Positions 15,421 to 24,078 of a stretch of DNA of 50,841 bases are shown here, one piece after another. The stretch is from a virus: IMG/VR virus record IMGVR_UViG_3300046782_000421, positions 1-50,841 of that record, one strand, 5' to 3'. The notes beneath the pieces were generated by a model. It worked only from the letters and a program-made list of their open reading frames with translations. It ran no database searches and was not told where the DNA came from. How positions within the stretch are numbered: the stretch's first letter is position 1; each line of letters begins with the position of its first letter. Made by a program: the position numbers and the translations under genes.

Positions 15421-17637
15421 TTACCGGGGCCGTGTCGCGGCCAATGCTTTGTCGATCATGCCGCCGCAGGCATAACCTGGCGGCAGGATCAGCCCCGACT
15501 GCCGGGGTGCTTGCGGCGCAGGTGCTCCGGGAGGTCCATTTCCTGTTCCGCCGATAATTCCTTGGGGGGCTGGCCCGCGTGATCCAGGGCCAGGTACGAG
15601 TCCCGGTCCACTGGCACCCCGAACCGGTGCATCAGGCGTTCCAGAGGTGTCGTGCCACTCCGGTGGCCGGATGCCCCCCGCGAAGTCGTGGATTTCTTTG
15701 CGGACATCGTCGATTCCCTTCTTTCCGTTCTTGTAGTCGTTCCAGATGCTGTCGATATGGGCGTTGTTTTTATCAGTTTTGAAGGTGTCGGGGAACAATC
15801 CTCTGATCGCCTCCCACGTAATCGATTGCATTTCGCGCGGCAGTATACCGCGCTCTTTGGCGGCTTGGCGATAGGCGTCGGCGTAGAGCGGATAGGTTCC
15901 GTTCACGCCGGTGGCGTTGGAGCCGCCGGCGCCGGGAACGCCCTTGCCGGCGTAGTTGCTGAAATTGTGCGCCACCTCAAGCGAATTGCCCGACAGCGCG
16001 CGCAGCAGGCCGGCGGCGACCGCATGGGTGTCGATGGTGACGTCGCCGTGCTGGGAGTTGGGATCGAGGATGTTATTGTAGAAATTGCGAACCTTGTGGC
16101 GCTCGCCCATCAGGCGGTTCATGAAGGTCGGATCGCCATTGCTCTCGATGGCCTGCACCGCCTTGCCGATTTCGCCCAGCGAACCCCAGCCCGCCCTCGA
16201 TGGCGATCCGTCGGCGTTCCGGGCGACCTCGCCAAAATGACCTTCCGGCGTGGCGATCTTGTAGCCGGGATCGCCGTGGGTCTGATCGTGCATCCGGATC
16301 CACAGCGCCTTCATGACCGCGCGCTCGTCGCCGGGAATGTGCTTCATGTCGTCGATGTCGCCCAGCGACTTGCCCCTGATCGCCTGGAAGATTGGCTCGT
16401 TCTTCTCGGTGGCCAGCTTGTCCAGGCCGCGATAGGTGCCCTCCATTTCAGGCGAAAAGGTTTCACCATGATATGCGTTATTGCCGCGCCCCTTCATCGC
16501 ATGCAGGACGCGCTCGGCCAGCGACACGTTCTGAAACCAGTCCTTCTGCGGCGACAGCGCGGCCAGCGCGCCGGCGGCGGACGCCTCCGAGACGCCGTAT
16601 TTTTGCGCCCACTCCTTGGCCAGCTTGTTGGCGCCGTCGTACCACAATTTGGACCGCTGCCGGGTTTCGTTGGGCACCTGATCGTGCAGCCACAGCAGGT
16701 TGTCCTTGACGTGATTGATGAAATGCTCGGCCATATCCGGGTTCGACAGCTTCGCCGCCCTTTTCGAAACATTCGGGTAGTGCCGCAGGATATCGACGTT
16801 CTTGTCGAACAGCGCCGGCGTCGCCCGCAACGCAGCCATGTTGACGGTGCGCGGCCCTGGCCCCAGATCGAGCGGCTTGGCCCCGGTCGCCAGCCGGGTG
16901 TCGATGCGGGCCGGGTGATCGCCCGGCATGATGATCTGGGGAATCGGCGCCAGCGCAGCGCCGCCCTTGGCCATCGGCGCCCCGCCGCCGACGACATGCG
17001 GCAGCTTGTCATAAAGGCTCTTGGCCGTCAGGAGCGCAGAGTGGATCGCCTTACCGCCTCTCGATGCCATTAGTTCCGCGCTCCCTGCTTGCTGGGGGTC
17101 GAATTGTGCAGTCCTGGCCCGGATATTCGATGGGTCGAACATCACCACTGCGGGGCTTTTGTTTGAAATGCTCGCGCTGCGGCCTCCAGGCTGCAATGAT
17201 CCGTATCGAGCATCGTATTTGACGCCGTCGTAGCCGTGTTCCTGGATGACGCGCTTGGCCTTTTGCGGGCTGACGGCGTCGATATGACCCTGAAGCGGCG
17301 GGGCGAATCGACGCCCCTGCTCATCAGAGTTCCAGTATGGCTTGCGGCCTGTTCCCTTCAGCAGCTTATCGAGAATGGCGTGATGCTCGCCGCCTTCGGG
17401 GATAAGCTGGGTGGCGTCGAGAATATTGCCGCGCACATGAACTGGCGTGACGTTGCCGCCAGGCCCTTCGGCGTAATGGGAGGCAAAATCCGGATTTTGC
17501 GCAAGGTGAACGCCTTCCAGGCCCATTTGCTCGCTGCGCGGAGCGCGCTTGGCGGCGAAAGCCGGCAGATCCTTAGTTGAGCCGTGAAACCACGTCTGCG
17601 ACGGATCGAAGCCAAGGGCTTTCGCGCGCTCGTTCAT
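15421..17637 (-). CDS. ADP-ribosyltransferase-like / DUF7178-like fusion protein (738 aa)
   Basis: Residues about 14-175 look like an ART fold: TWFHGSTKDLPAF (H18), GVHLAQNPDFASHYA (Tyr55), HVRGNILDATQ, GYDGVKYD (135-142) and VVMFDPSNIRA (164-174), the order seen in phage polyvalent-type ART domains. Residues about 285-540 carry the phage motif AALSPQKDWFQNV (359-371) after LWYDGANKLAKEWA, as in the DUF7178 type. The C-terminus is Gly/Pro-rich. The ATG at 17637 overlaps the portal stop (ATGA). Position beside the portal suggests a virion-carried protein that may act on the host after injection. Catalysis is unproven. Confidence 0.65.
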   Translation of the reverse strand: MNERAKALGFDPSQTWFHGSTKDLPAFAAKRAPRSEQMGLEGVHLAQNPDFASHYAEGPGGNVTPVHVRGNILDATQLIPEGGEHHAILDKLLKGTGRKPYWNSDEQGRRFAPPLQGHIDAVSPQKAKRVIQEHGYDGVKYDARYGSLQPGGRSASISNKSPAVVMFDPSNIRARTAQFDPQQAGSAELMASRGGKAIHSALLTAKSLYDKLPHVVGGGAPMAKGGAALAPIPQIIMPGDHPARIDTRLATGAKPLDLGPGPRTVNMAALRATPALFDKNVDILRHYPNVSKRAAKLSNPDMAEHFINHVKDNLLWLHDQVPNETRQRSKLWYDGANKLAKEWAQKYGVSEASAAGALAALSPQKDWFQNVSLAERVLHAMKGRGNNAYHGETFSPEMEGTYRGLDKLATEKNEPIFQAIRGKSLGDIDDMKHIPGDERAVMKALWIRMHDQTHGDPGYKIATPEGHFGEVARNADGSPSRAGWGSLGEIGKAVQAIESNGDPTFMNRLMGERHKVRNFYNNILDPNSQHGDVTIDTHAVAAGLLRALSGNSLEVAHNFSNYAGKGVPGAGGSNATGVNGTYPLYADAYRQAAKERGILPREMQSITWEAIRGLFPDTFKTDKNNAHIDSIWNDYKNGKKGIDDVRKEIHDFAGGIRPPEWHDTSGTPDAPVRGASGPGLVPGPGSRGPAPQGIIGGTGNGPPGAPAPQAPRQSGLILPPGYACGGMIDKALAATRPR

Positions 17638-20168
17638 TTCTTGGCCTTTGGCTTGGCGGCTGCAGGCTTGGGTTTCGGTTTGGCTTTAGCGACCGCGATA
17701 GCCGCCGCTTTCTTCACGCCCTCCAATTCCTTCTCATGCGCGTGGGTCTTTTCGGTGATCGCGTGATCGTGCTCCTGCTCGCGGCTCAGTATGGTGTGAT
17801 CGTGATGGATCTCGGCGGCGGTGCGCTGGTCTTCGGCACGGGTGTCCATGACCTGCTTGGCCATATCGACGGCGCTCTGCCTCGCCTTGAGGCGCTGCTC
17901 GTCGTCGTGGTGCGAATCCTTCATCGACAGTTCGCCCAGCTTCAATTGGATTTCCTTGGCCCGCGTCTGGGCGTTCAGCAGGTCGGCCTGGGACTTGGCC
18001 TGCATGACGGATTGGTGAGTGTCGGCCTGCTGCGCATGCGCGTTGGCCTTGATGCGCTCCGATTCGGCGCGGTGCTGATCGACCGGCGTGTCCTGCTGGA
18101 TCTGGCCGGTTTCGTCCATGCCCATGGTCTGGGCTTCCGCCATCAGGTTCATGGCGCGGGCGCCGGCCTCCTTGGCCCGCGCCTGGGCGGTGACCATCGC
18201 CGCCTGCGAGGTGAGGGTCTTCGCCGCCGTCTCAGCCTGCTGCTGGATGAGTTGCGGGGGAGGCGCGGCCTGGGCGCTCGGCGGCGCCATGAATTGCTGC
18301 GGATTGTTCCAGCCCAGCGCCTGCAGCGCCGCCGTATCGATGGCGATGGGGTCGTAGAGACTGGGGTTTTGCTGCTGCAACTGCTTGAGCGCCATGATCT
18401 TCATCACGCGCTGGCCATGGCTCGACGTATTCGGATCGGCCTGCGGGGTCAGGTCGGCCTGATCGAGCGCGGCGCGGAAGTTCTGCTCGTCCCACGGCGC
18501 GGACGGCTTCTTGTTGCGCTGCCAGAACGCCTTGGGGTTCTCCTTGAAGCAGCGTATCAGCAGGCGAAATTCCTGCGATTGCGCCGAGTGCATGCGCTTG
18601 TGGACGTTGTTCAGCACCTTCTGGGCCTGCTCGATCATCGCCAGGATGGTGCCGACGGGGATTTCGGCCTTGCCTTCGTTGGCCGGCAGTTCGGCGGTGC
18701 CGCCGCTGCGCTGGCCGGTCTGCACCATGTTATCGACCAGGGCCATCAGAGCTTGAGACGGCGGCTGGTAAGGAAGTGGCATAATCGCCTGATTGATGGG
18801 AAGACCGCCCGTCTTGACGAGGACGCCGCCGCCCGGCGGTACGCGGAAGATATTCGTGTTCTGTCTGGCTCCCGTATCAGCCATGAGAAAGCCGGGAAAG
18901 TTGTTAAACATTCCAGCGTCCAGCAACTCGCGCCAAGCAGCAGTAACAGCGTTGGTGGTATTGCCCAATATATGAAGGAGTCCGATATCGTAGAAGCCGA
19001 GGCCCGGTACGTAGGTATATTTGACGAATGTCTCTCTAGCTTCAGGAAGCTCCTTCGTGTCCTCATCGTAGTTTCTGACGACCGAGAGGATTTTGCGGCT
19101 GGAGAGGTCGATGGTGACCCGGTACGGGATCTCAAGGCCCGAAATCTTGCCTTTGTACTTGTGCTCGTAGCCTTTGAGATCGAGTTCGCAATAGCACTCG
19201 TAGATCTCGCGGTCACGGTCGTCGGGCCTCGTGGTGTTGGTCTGGATCCCTTGCTGGTTTTTAGCCGCCTCCTGCGCAGCGTCGAGCGTCTGCGGCTTGG
19301 GCGTATCGAGGTCGATGTCGCGATAGGCGCCGATTATCTGCATGCGCCTGACCGTCGAGGGCCGCATCATAGATCGATGGGTAACACGCTTGGCGTTGGC
19401 GAGGTCGGTGGCGGCGTCGTTGACGATGAGGTCGTTGGCGTCAACCGATTCAGAAACTGGCCGATTACGCAGCGGGCAGTTGTACACTTTCTTGAATGCC
19501 GTGCCGCCAAAGCCCAGCAGAAGGAACATCTTGTCGGTGTCGGGATAGTATTCGGTCGCAGTGACAGTGAGATAATGATTGAGGTCTTTTTCAAGGGCGG
19601 TCGCCAGTGCGTCACGAGGGAGATTGGAGTTGCTGCCGTCATCGCGGATCTTGATCGGCCCGTCGGTGGGCAGCATTTCGGAGCGGCAGTTGGCTTGAAA
19701 GCGGAGCACCGCCTCCTGCAGCAGCGGATGCCGCACTTTTGACATGCCGTCCACCGGGGCGCCGTCCGCCGCCGACTGCAAATTGGGGATCTCGATCTTG
19801 AGGCCGAGCAGCTTGATGCCCTGGGCGCGCTCTTCGATCCAGTCGTTGCGGCTGGTCAGATCCTCGTCGATCCCGCGCAGCAAATCGTCGGCAATGCCGC
19901 TCAGATCGTCTTCCGGAAGCTTTTCGGCCAGGTTGGCGAACCAGCCTGTGTTCTGCTCTGGCTTATCGACCAGCGATTTGCCATCAAGCGAGACAGTGAC
20001 GCTGCCGTCGGCATGCTCGATCTTGATGACAGCGCCGGCGTCGTCCATTTCGGGGACGCCGGGAGGCTCGTGAACGTCATGCTGGATGGAGACGCCCGGA
20101 GAAATGGCCGGCGGGGCGCCGCCATTGGTCTGGCGGATGTTCAGGGGCAAGCCCGGCACCAATGGCAT
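17634..20168 (-). CDS. Portal protein, P22-like (844 aa)
   Basis: A large portal with the usual order: acidic N-terminus, core (GIDEDLTSRNDWIEERAQG, EMLPTDGPIKI, YYPDTDKMFLLLGFGGTAFK, FVKYTYVPGLGFYDIGLLHI, PANEGKAEIPVGTILAMIEQ) and a ~200-residue Gln/Ala/Lys-rich helical C-terminus resembling the barrel of P22-type portals. It forms the dodecameric channel for DNA entry and exit and docks the terminase. Start ATG at 20168 with AGAGGA upstream. It lies downstream of terminase in the same operon, separated by about 2 kb of small genes. Confidence 0.85.
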   Translation of the reverse strand: MPLVPGLPLNIRQTNGGAPPAISPGVSIQHDVHEPPGVPEMDDAGAVIKIEHADGSVTVSLDGKSLVDKPEQNTGWFANLAEKLPEDDLSGIADDLLRGIDEDLTSRNDWIEERAQGIKLLGLKIEIPNLQSAADGAPVDGMSKVRHPLLQEAVLRFQANCRSEMLPTDGPIKIRDDGSNSNLPRDALATALEKDLNHYLTVTATEYYPDTDKMFLLLGFGGTAFKKVYNCPLRNRPVSESVDANDLIVNDAATDLANAKRVTHRSMMRPSTVRRMQIIGAYRDIDLDTPKPQTLDAAQEAAKNQQGIQTNTTRPDDRDREIYECYCELDLKGYEHKYKGKISGLEIPYRVTIDLSSRKILSVVRNYDEDTKELPEARETFVKYTYVPGLGFYDIGLLHILGNTTNAVTAAWRELLDAGMFNNFPGFLMADTGARQNTNIFRVPPGGGVLVKTGGLPINQAIMPLPYQPPSQALMALVDNMVQTGQRSGGTAELPANEGKAEIPVGTILAMIEQAQKVLNNVHKRMHSAQSQEFRLLIRCFKENPKAFWQRNKKPSAPWDEQNFRAALDQADLTPQADPNTSSHGQRVMKIMALKQLQQQNPSLYDPIAIDTAALQALGWNNPQQFMAPPSAQAAPPPQLIQQQAETAAKTLTSQAAMVTAQARAKEAGARAMNLMAEAQTMGMDETGQIQQDTPVDQHRAESERIKANAHAQQADTHQSVMQAKSQADLLNAQTRAKEIQLKLGELSMKDSHHDDEQRLKARQSAVDMAKQVMDTRAEDQRTAAEIHHDHTILSREQEHDHAITEKTHAHEKELEGVKKAAAIAVAKAKPKPKPAAAKPKAKK

Positions 20169-20212
20169 GGCGCATCCTCTCTGGAAAAGCAGAAGGGACT
20201 ATAACGCCTATT

Positions 20213-20428
20213 TCAAATATCGCCAATGTCGGGCATCGGCGTCTTGTCATGGGCCTTTTGGAACCGTTTCATGCCCTCGCGGGCCGCTTCATCCTCATCG
20301 TTGGCGATGATGGTGTATTCGGCCTTGGCCGGCGGATCGCCGCCCTCGACATGGACGTCAAACAGGTGTGAGGGTCGCCCGCCAGGCAGCGGGTGATTAT
20401 CGACAGTGGCCTTCATCATGAAACTCAT
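20213..20428 (-). CDS. Small phage protein (71 aa), unknown
   Basis: Starts at ATG 20428 (MSFMMKATVDNHPLPGG) with GAGGATTAC upstream; other ATGs follow within five codons. The middle reads FDVHVEGGDPPAKAEYTIIA, suggesting a small beta-alpha domain. Its 5' end overlaps the 47-residue membrane ORF by 32 bases in another frame. Not recognised. Confidence 0.55.
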   Translation of the reverse strand: MSFMMKATVDNHPLPGGRPSHLFDVHVEGGDPPAKAEYTIIANDEDEAAREGMKRFQKAHDKTPMPDIGDI

Positions 20429-20540
20429 TTTCGTAATCCTCGAAATGAGCGGCGCGCTCGTCGCGCCGCCCCTTGTTGTAGGAGAGGCGGCTGACAAGCA
20501 GCAGGATGAAAACCGAAATGGCGATATCGAGCGGCGTCAT
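20397..20540 (-). CDS. Membrane micropeptide (47 aa)
   Basis: A 48-codon frame whose ATG (20540) overlaps the stop of the upstream Gp49-like gene (ATGA). Residues 4-19 are hydrophobic (LDIAISVFILLLVSRL), followed by a charged tail (NKGRRDERAAHFEDYENE). This gives a single membrane helix with a cytoplasmic tail. The coupling and composition support translation. Function unknown. Confidence 0.5.
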   Translation of the reverse strand: MTPLDIAISVFILLLVSRLSYNKGRRDERAAHFEDYENEFHDEGHCR

Positions 20541-20995
20541 AGCCCCTTCAGTTCGTTGCGGAGGACGTAGCCCTCCAGCGGCCAGATCTTGCGGCGGGCG
20601 TCGTCGAAGGAGATCCGCCTGGCGATGGTTTCGTCAAAAGTGAGCGGAGAAGAGCAGCCGGCCTCGCCAATGACATGGTAGCCATTGGTCAGTTCGATGG
20701 CGCAGATCATGACGGTGGAGTCGGGAAATTGATAGTATTTCACCCGCACGATGCGCTTATCGATGATTTCGGGCGTAATTCGGGGTATGGTCTGCTCTTC
20801 GGCTGCTCTGCTCATGGTTTGTTCCTTGCCTTCGTCAAGCCAGATCCACTTGTTGGTGGCTGCGTGGTCATAGTGGTATTCGCCGGCGTGGCCGTCGTTG
20901 TTCGACGCCAGCAGCACTTTCACGTCCTTGTCCCAGGTCAGGCCCCGGTCATTCAGGGGACCGCCGACGCAAACGCCATTGAGGATTTTGCTCAT
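20537..20995 (-). CDS. N4 Gp49 / Sf6 gp66-like phage protein (152 aa)
   Basis: Residues ~75-150 fit the Phage_gp49_66 pattern: RVKYYQFPDSTVMICAIELT, NGYHVIGEAGC, TFDETIARRISFDDARRKIW, LEGYVLRNEL. The family is common in phages and has no settled function. The first ~55 residues (NGVCVGGPLNDRGLTWDKDV, then NKWIWLDEGK) resemble the neighbouring 63-residue protein, suggesting a shared small domain. Confidence 0.7.
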   Translation of the reverse strand: MSKILNGVCVGGPLNDRGLTWDKDVKVLLASNNDGHAGEYHYDHAATNKWIWLDEGKEQTMSRAAEEQTIPRITPEIIDKRIVRVKYYQFPDSTVMICAIELTNGYHVIGEAGCSSPLTFDETIARRISFDDARRKIWPLEGYVLRNELKGL

Positions 20996-21183
20996 TTCTT
21001 GCCCTCGTGGTGTAGCTCGACCCAGTTCCAGTGTCCGGTCCCGTCATTGCAGTATTCATTGCCGTCGGGGGCGCAGACGAAGCGCGATCCCGCCGTCAAT
21101 GGCAGGCCTTTCCACGGGCCGTCGCGGCAGACGCCGGTCCATAGCTTGGTCGTCTTGATGGGTTCGGGCCTGAACGGGGTCAC
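20992..21183 (-). CDS. Small phage protein related to N-terminus of the Gp49-like neighbour (63 aa)
   Basis: The start is a GTG at 21183, supported by GGAGAG seven bases upstream and by overlap with the preceding stop (GTGA). The sequence (TGVCRDGPWKGLPL, GNEYCNDGTGHWNWVELHHE) lines up with residues 6-57 of the Gp49-like protein (NGVCVGGPLNDRGL, GEYHYDHAATNKWIWLDEG). Likely a small beta domain duplicated in this cluster. Function unknown. Confidence 0.6.
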   Translation of the reverse strand: MTPFRPEPIKTTKLWTGVCRDGPWKGLPLTAGSRFVCAPDGNEYCNDGTGHWNWVELHHEGKK

Positions 21184-21518
21184 GGCACAACTCTCCAATC
21201 CTGGGCCAGCATGTCGGATTGGCTCGCCAGCCAACCCATCAGGATTTCGCCGGTCGCCGTCTTCATGATGAAGCAGGGCAGGACGGTAACTCTCCCATCG
21301 GGCTGGGTTTTGGCGTAATCGCGGGCGACCTTCGACCAAAGCTGCTCGTGGTAGACTACGCGCGGTCCCTCCACGCCCGACAGGGCGATCCACATATCCT
21401 TGCCGTTCCAGCCCTCGCGCTGGACTTTGCAGCCGGCCCGCATTTGCAGGATGGCCGTGCCAAAATCCATGCTGTAGGGATTGATGGACGTCATACGGTC
21501 GTTCTCAACTACGGTCAT
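21180..21518 (-). CDS. DUF2829 protein, Tad2-like (candidate anti-Thoeris) (112 aa)
   Basis: Shows the DUF2829 signature: MDFGTAILQMRAGCKVQREG and WNGKDMWIAL near the N-terminus, then PCFIMKTATGEILMGWLASQ and SDMLAQDWRVV at the end. DUF2829 includes Tad2, which sequesters the cyclic-nucleotide signal of Thoeris defence; many members are untested. Start ATG at 21518 overlaps the previous stop (ATGA). It is followed by the 63-residue gene with a GTGA overlap. The family call is firm; anti-Thoeris activity is inferred. Confidence 0.8.
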   Translation of the reverse strand: MTVVENDRMTSINPYSMDFGTAILQMRAGCKVQREGWNGKDMWIALSGVEGPRVVYHEQLWSKVARDYAKTQPDGRVTVLPCFIMKTATGEILMGWLASQSDMLAQDWRVVP

Positions 21519-22102
21519 GGCGCAATGCTCCAGTCTCTGGCCAATACGTCAGCTTGGGAGATAGTCCAGATGGTCATTTCGCCGTTGGCCAGCGTCATGT
21601 AAAGACACGCCGGCGCGCCGTCGGGAAAGCGGGCCTCGACCCATCTGCCGCTCCACGCCTTGCGCTGAATGCGGTGGCCCTGCTCCAATTGGAGAAGCGC
21701 GGCGCCGAAATCCATGAAGCGGACCTGGTTGGGATGAATATTGGTCGCGGTGACGCCCTCATTGCCGCTGGCGATGTGAGTGAAGCCCTCGCCAAAGGCG
21801 GCGACGTGCTCAAGATCGGGCATTAAGAGAGGAGGAGCTTCCGCCAGCTTCCTTTGGAGGTCGCCGGTCGATGGCGACAGGTAAGAAGGAGGCCCGGCCA
21901 GCGGAATGCCCTGCATGCCGGGGTCTTGGGGGTCGAATACGTCGAAATCGCCGGGCCGGCGGTGCGATCCGGCCACGGAAGGGTGATGGTGGAGCACTTC
22001 AGCGCCCCCGGTGGGGTGCGTTTCGTCCAAAGCAGCCTGAATCGAGGGTTTGATGCGGCTCGACTTATGGACCTGGTGCTCATGTTCGGTCTTTTTAGTC
22101 AT
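21515..22102 (-). CDS. DUF2829 (Tad2-like) domain with disordered N-terminal extension (195 aa)
   Basis: Residues ~128-195 form a second, shorter DUF2829 copy: MDFGAALLQLEQGHRIQRKA, WSGRWVEARF, CLYMTLANGEMTIWTISQ, ADVLARDWSIA. The insert between the two conserved blocks is much shorter than in the adjacent copy. The first ~125 residues are polar, His/Pro/Gly-rich and probably disordered (HHHPSVAGSHRRPGDFDVFD). The ATG at 22102 overlaps the upstream stop (ATGA). Confidence 0.75.
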   Translation of the reverse strand: MTKKTEHEHQVHKSSRIKPSIQAALDETHPTGGAEVLHHHPSVAGSHRRPGDFDVFDPQDPGMQGIPLAGPPSYLSPSTGDLQRKLAEAPPLLMPDLEHVAAFGEGFTHIASGNEGVTATNIHPNQVRFMDFGAALLQLEQGHRIQRKAWSGRWVEARFPDGAPACLYMTLANGEMTIWTISQADVLARDWSIAP

Positions 22103-22245
22103 TTTTTGCTCTCGTGCATGTCGCGGTGGGGGTGTTTTTCGGTCTTTTCATCGTGTTTTTCGTGTTTTTCAGGGGTTTTTGGGGCTGGAATCGGCTTTTC
22201 CGGAGCCTTCTCCGTCACGGACGTGGGGTTATTGCGAAAAAACAT
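22099..22245 (-). CDS. Small highly charged Lys/His/Glu protein (48 aa)
   Basis: The ATG at 22245 has GGGAGAAAAG upstream, and the stop overlaps the next ATG (ATGA). The sequence is a run of Lys, Glu, His and Pro (EKAPEKPIPAPKTPEKHEK) and is probably disordered. The longer frame upstream overlaps the terminase and is not coding-like. Unknown function. Confidence 0.5.
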   Translation of the reverse strand: MFFRNNPTSVTEKAPEKPIPAPKTPEKHEKHDEKTEKHPHRDMHESKK

Positions 22246-22261
22246 GACTTTTCTCCCTTTT

Positions 22262-23896
22262 TCAGCCTGGATAGAGCGGCTCCAGCGGCCTGGTGCGGCC
22301 ATACTGGACTTCCTCGTTCATTTCCGCCAACCTTTCGTCGGACCGGGTCAGCAATCCGCAGTCGCGCAGGTGGCGAATCGCCTGTGATGTGGTGTCGGTA
22401 AGATCGTCATGCAGCGCCTTGGGGAAGGAAGCCACTTGCCTGATCACCATTTCCGCCCATTCCTTGTCTGGAGCGTAGACCATGCCTTCCGCAAACAGCG
22501 GCTGAACACTGTACAGCCGAGCAAGTTTATCCTGGTTGCCTGGATTGATCAGGTGAACCGCCCATGGCTCATGTCCGTAAAGACGGCGCATCTCCTGCGC
22601 GACCGATATGCCGCTCGCCTTGGCCTCGACCAGCAGGCGGTCAACCTTCAACTTCTTGCAATGGAGGGCCACCTTGGCGACCAGGTCGGAAAGACTGAGG
22701 CGCTCGGTCCAGGCGTACATCAAAATGACGCGCGGCGCGGCGTCGAGGTGAGTGGAGGCGCCGCCTTCAGGCATTTCCTTCGGGTGACCGTAGCGATCCA
22801 CCAGCCTGGTGGCCTGGTTGCGGGTGTCGCCTGAAAACACCCCCCACACCGTCATGGCGCTGGGGTCGTTCTCCTGCTTCAGACCGTAGGCGGTGTCGAT
22901 GGAGGCGATAATAAAGTCGAGCGCCGGAAATTCCGGCCTGTCCCACAGGATCCAGTCGGCGTCCTTGATGACGCCGCCTCCTCGCGGGACTGGGGCCTGC
23001 TGCATTTGGCCGGCGGTGGCGAACGGCCCCATGATCCGCTCTTCGCGTTCGACCACGTCGAGGGGAAAACGGGTCGGGAAATAAAGCTCGCCGGGGATGG
23101 TGCGGGGGTCTTTGTAGCCGAGCATGGTGGGGTGGGCGCGGTCCGGATCGTAGCGCATCGGGATCATGATGTGATCGTAGCCGAGCTTCTTGTCGAGGAT
23201 CATTCCGGACAGATCGGCCTCGTGCAGCCGCTGCATGATCACCACGATGGCGCTCTTGCGCGGCGAATTGAGGCGGGTCGGCACCGATTCCCTGAACCAC
23301 AGGTTGACGCTCTCGCGGGTGCTGTCGCTGTTGGCGTTCTTGACGCTCAGAGCGTCGTCGATCAGGACGCGGTCGGCCCGGTGACCGGTATCCGCTCCCG
23401 CCGCGACCGCCCTGCGCCATCCGGAGCGGGTGTTTTCGAACACCGTCTTGGAGTTCTGGTCGCCGGTCAGTTCGACCAGGTCGCCCCAGTGCTTCTGATA
23501 CCAGGCGGTGGTGACCAGCCGGCGCATGCGAATGCTGTCGCGCTCGACCAGGTCGATGTTATGGGACGCGCAGAGATAGCGCATGTGGGGCATGGCGGCA
23601 GGCCCCCATTCCCAGGCCGGCCAAAACACATTGAGCAGCAGGGATTTCATGCCGCCGGGAGGAATGTTGATCAGGAGACGGTTGTAGGGCTTGCCATCGA
23701 CCTGGGCGCCGTCGGTGATCGCCTCCAAATGTTCACAGATGAACGGCAGGTGCCAGTTGTCGAGCATGGGCTGGCCCGGCTCGACCTCTTTCCAGGCCCG
23801 CTTGACGAACTCGTGCAGGGACCGCTCGCACATCTCCTTGTCCATGCGGTCGAGGACATCCTGCGGATTGACCTTTTGAAGATTGATGGACGTCAT
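22262..23896 (-). CDS. terL: Terminase large subunit (544 aa)
   Basis: Packaging motor and nuclease. ATPase: Walker A-like INIPPGGMKSLLL (K84), C-motif region, and Walker B RVLIDDAL (residues 176-183). C-terminal RNase H-like nuclease: IIASIDTAYG (first Asp, about 320), LLVEAKASG (about 412) and DDLTDTTSQ (about 498). The length is normal for the family. The ATG at 23896 overlaps the preceding stop (ATGA). Small terminase lies upstream with three short genes between, and portal follows about 2 kb downstream. Confidence 0.92.
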   Translation of the reverse strand: MTSINLQKVNPQDVLDRMDKEMCERSLHEFVKRAWKEVEPGQPMLDNWHLPFICEHLEAITDGAQVDGKPYNRLLINIPPGGMKSLLLNVFWPAWEWGPAAMPHMRYLCASHNIDLVERDSIRMRRLVTTAWYQKHWGDLVELTGDQNSKTVFENTRSGWRRAVAAGADTGHRADRVLIDDALSVKNANSDSTRESVNLWFRESVPTRLNSPRKSAIVVIMQRLHEADLSGMILDKKLGYDHIMIPMRYDPDRAHPTMLGYKDPRTIPGELYFPTRFPLDVVEREERIMGPFATAGQMQQAPVPRGGGVIKDADWILWDRPEFPALDFIIASIDTAYGLKQENDPSAMTVWGVFSGDTRNQATRLVDRYGHPKEMPEGGASTHLDAAPRVILMYAWTERLSLSDLVAKVALHCKKLKVDRLLVEAKASGISVAQEMRRLYGHEPWAVHLINPGNQDKLARLYSVQPLFAEGMVYAPDKEWAEMVIRQVASFPKALHDDLTDTTSQAIRHLRDCGLLTRSDERLAEMNEEVQYGRTRPLEPLYPG

Positions 23897-24078
23897 CCGA
23901 ACAGCACCCCGTTAAACTCCGCGATCTCGAATGAAAACTCGGCAAAATGGGGATCCCAGTCGGGATCGACGGCGCGCCAGGCGTGAACGCAGGAGGAATA
24001 GTTGGAGTAATTCATCGGCTCCCAGTCGTCGGAGCCGTGAACATGGAGGCCCAGCTTGATCTCAAAAGTGTTCTTCAT
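23893..24078 (-). CDS. Small protein upstream of large terminase (61 aa)
   Basis: The ATG at 24078 has GGGGAG upstream and overlaps the previous stop (ATGA); its own stop overlaps the terminase ATG. The sequence begins MKNTFEIKLGLHVHGSDDWE and has several Trp and Tyr. It is not recognised. Confidence 0.6.
   Translation of the reverse strand: MKNTFEIKLGLHVHGSDDWEPMNYSNYSSCVHAWRAVDPDWDPHFAEFSFEIAEFNGVLFG

Noticed and set aside
15652-17073. Plus-strand frame of 473 codons
   Set aside because: Antisense shadow of the ART-like fusion gene, with no ribosome site or motif.
17577-19742. Very long plus-strand open frame (about 720 codons) across the portal region
   Set aside because: It is antisense to the portal gene, its protein is Arg/Leu/Gly-rich without recognisable domains, and it mirrors GC-rich codon bias on the other strand.
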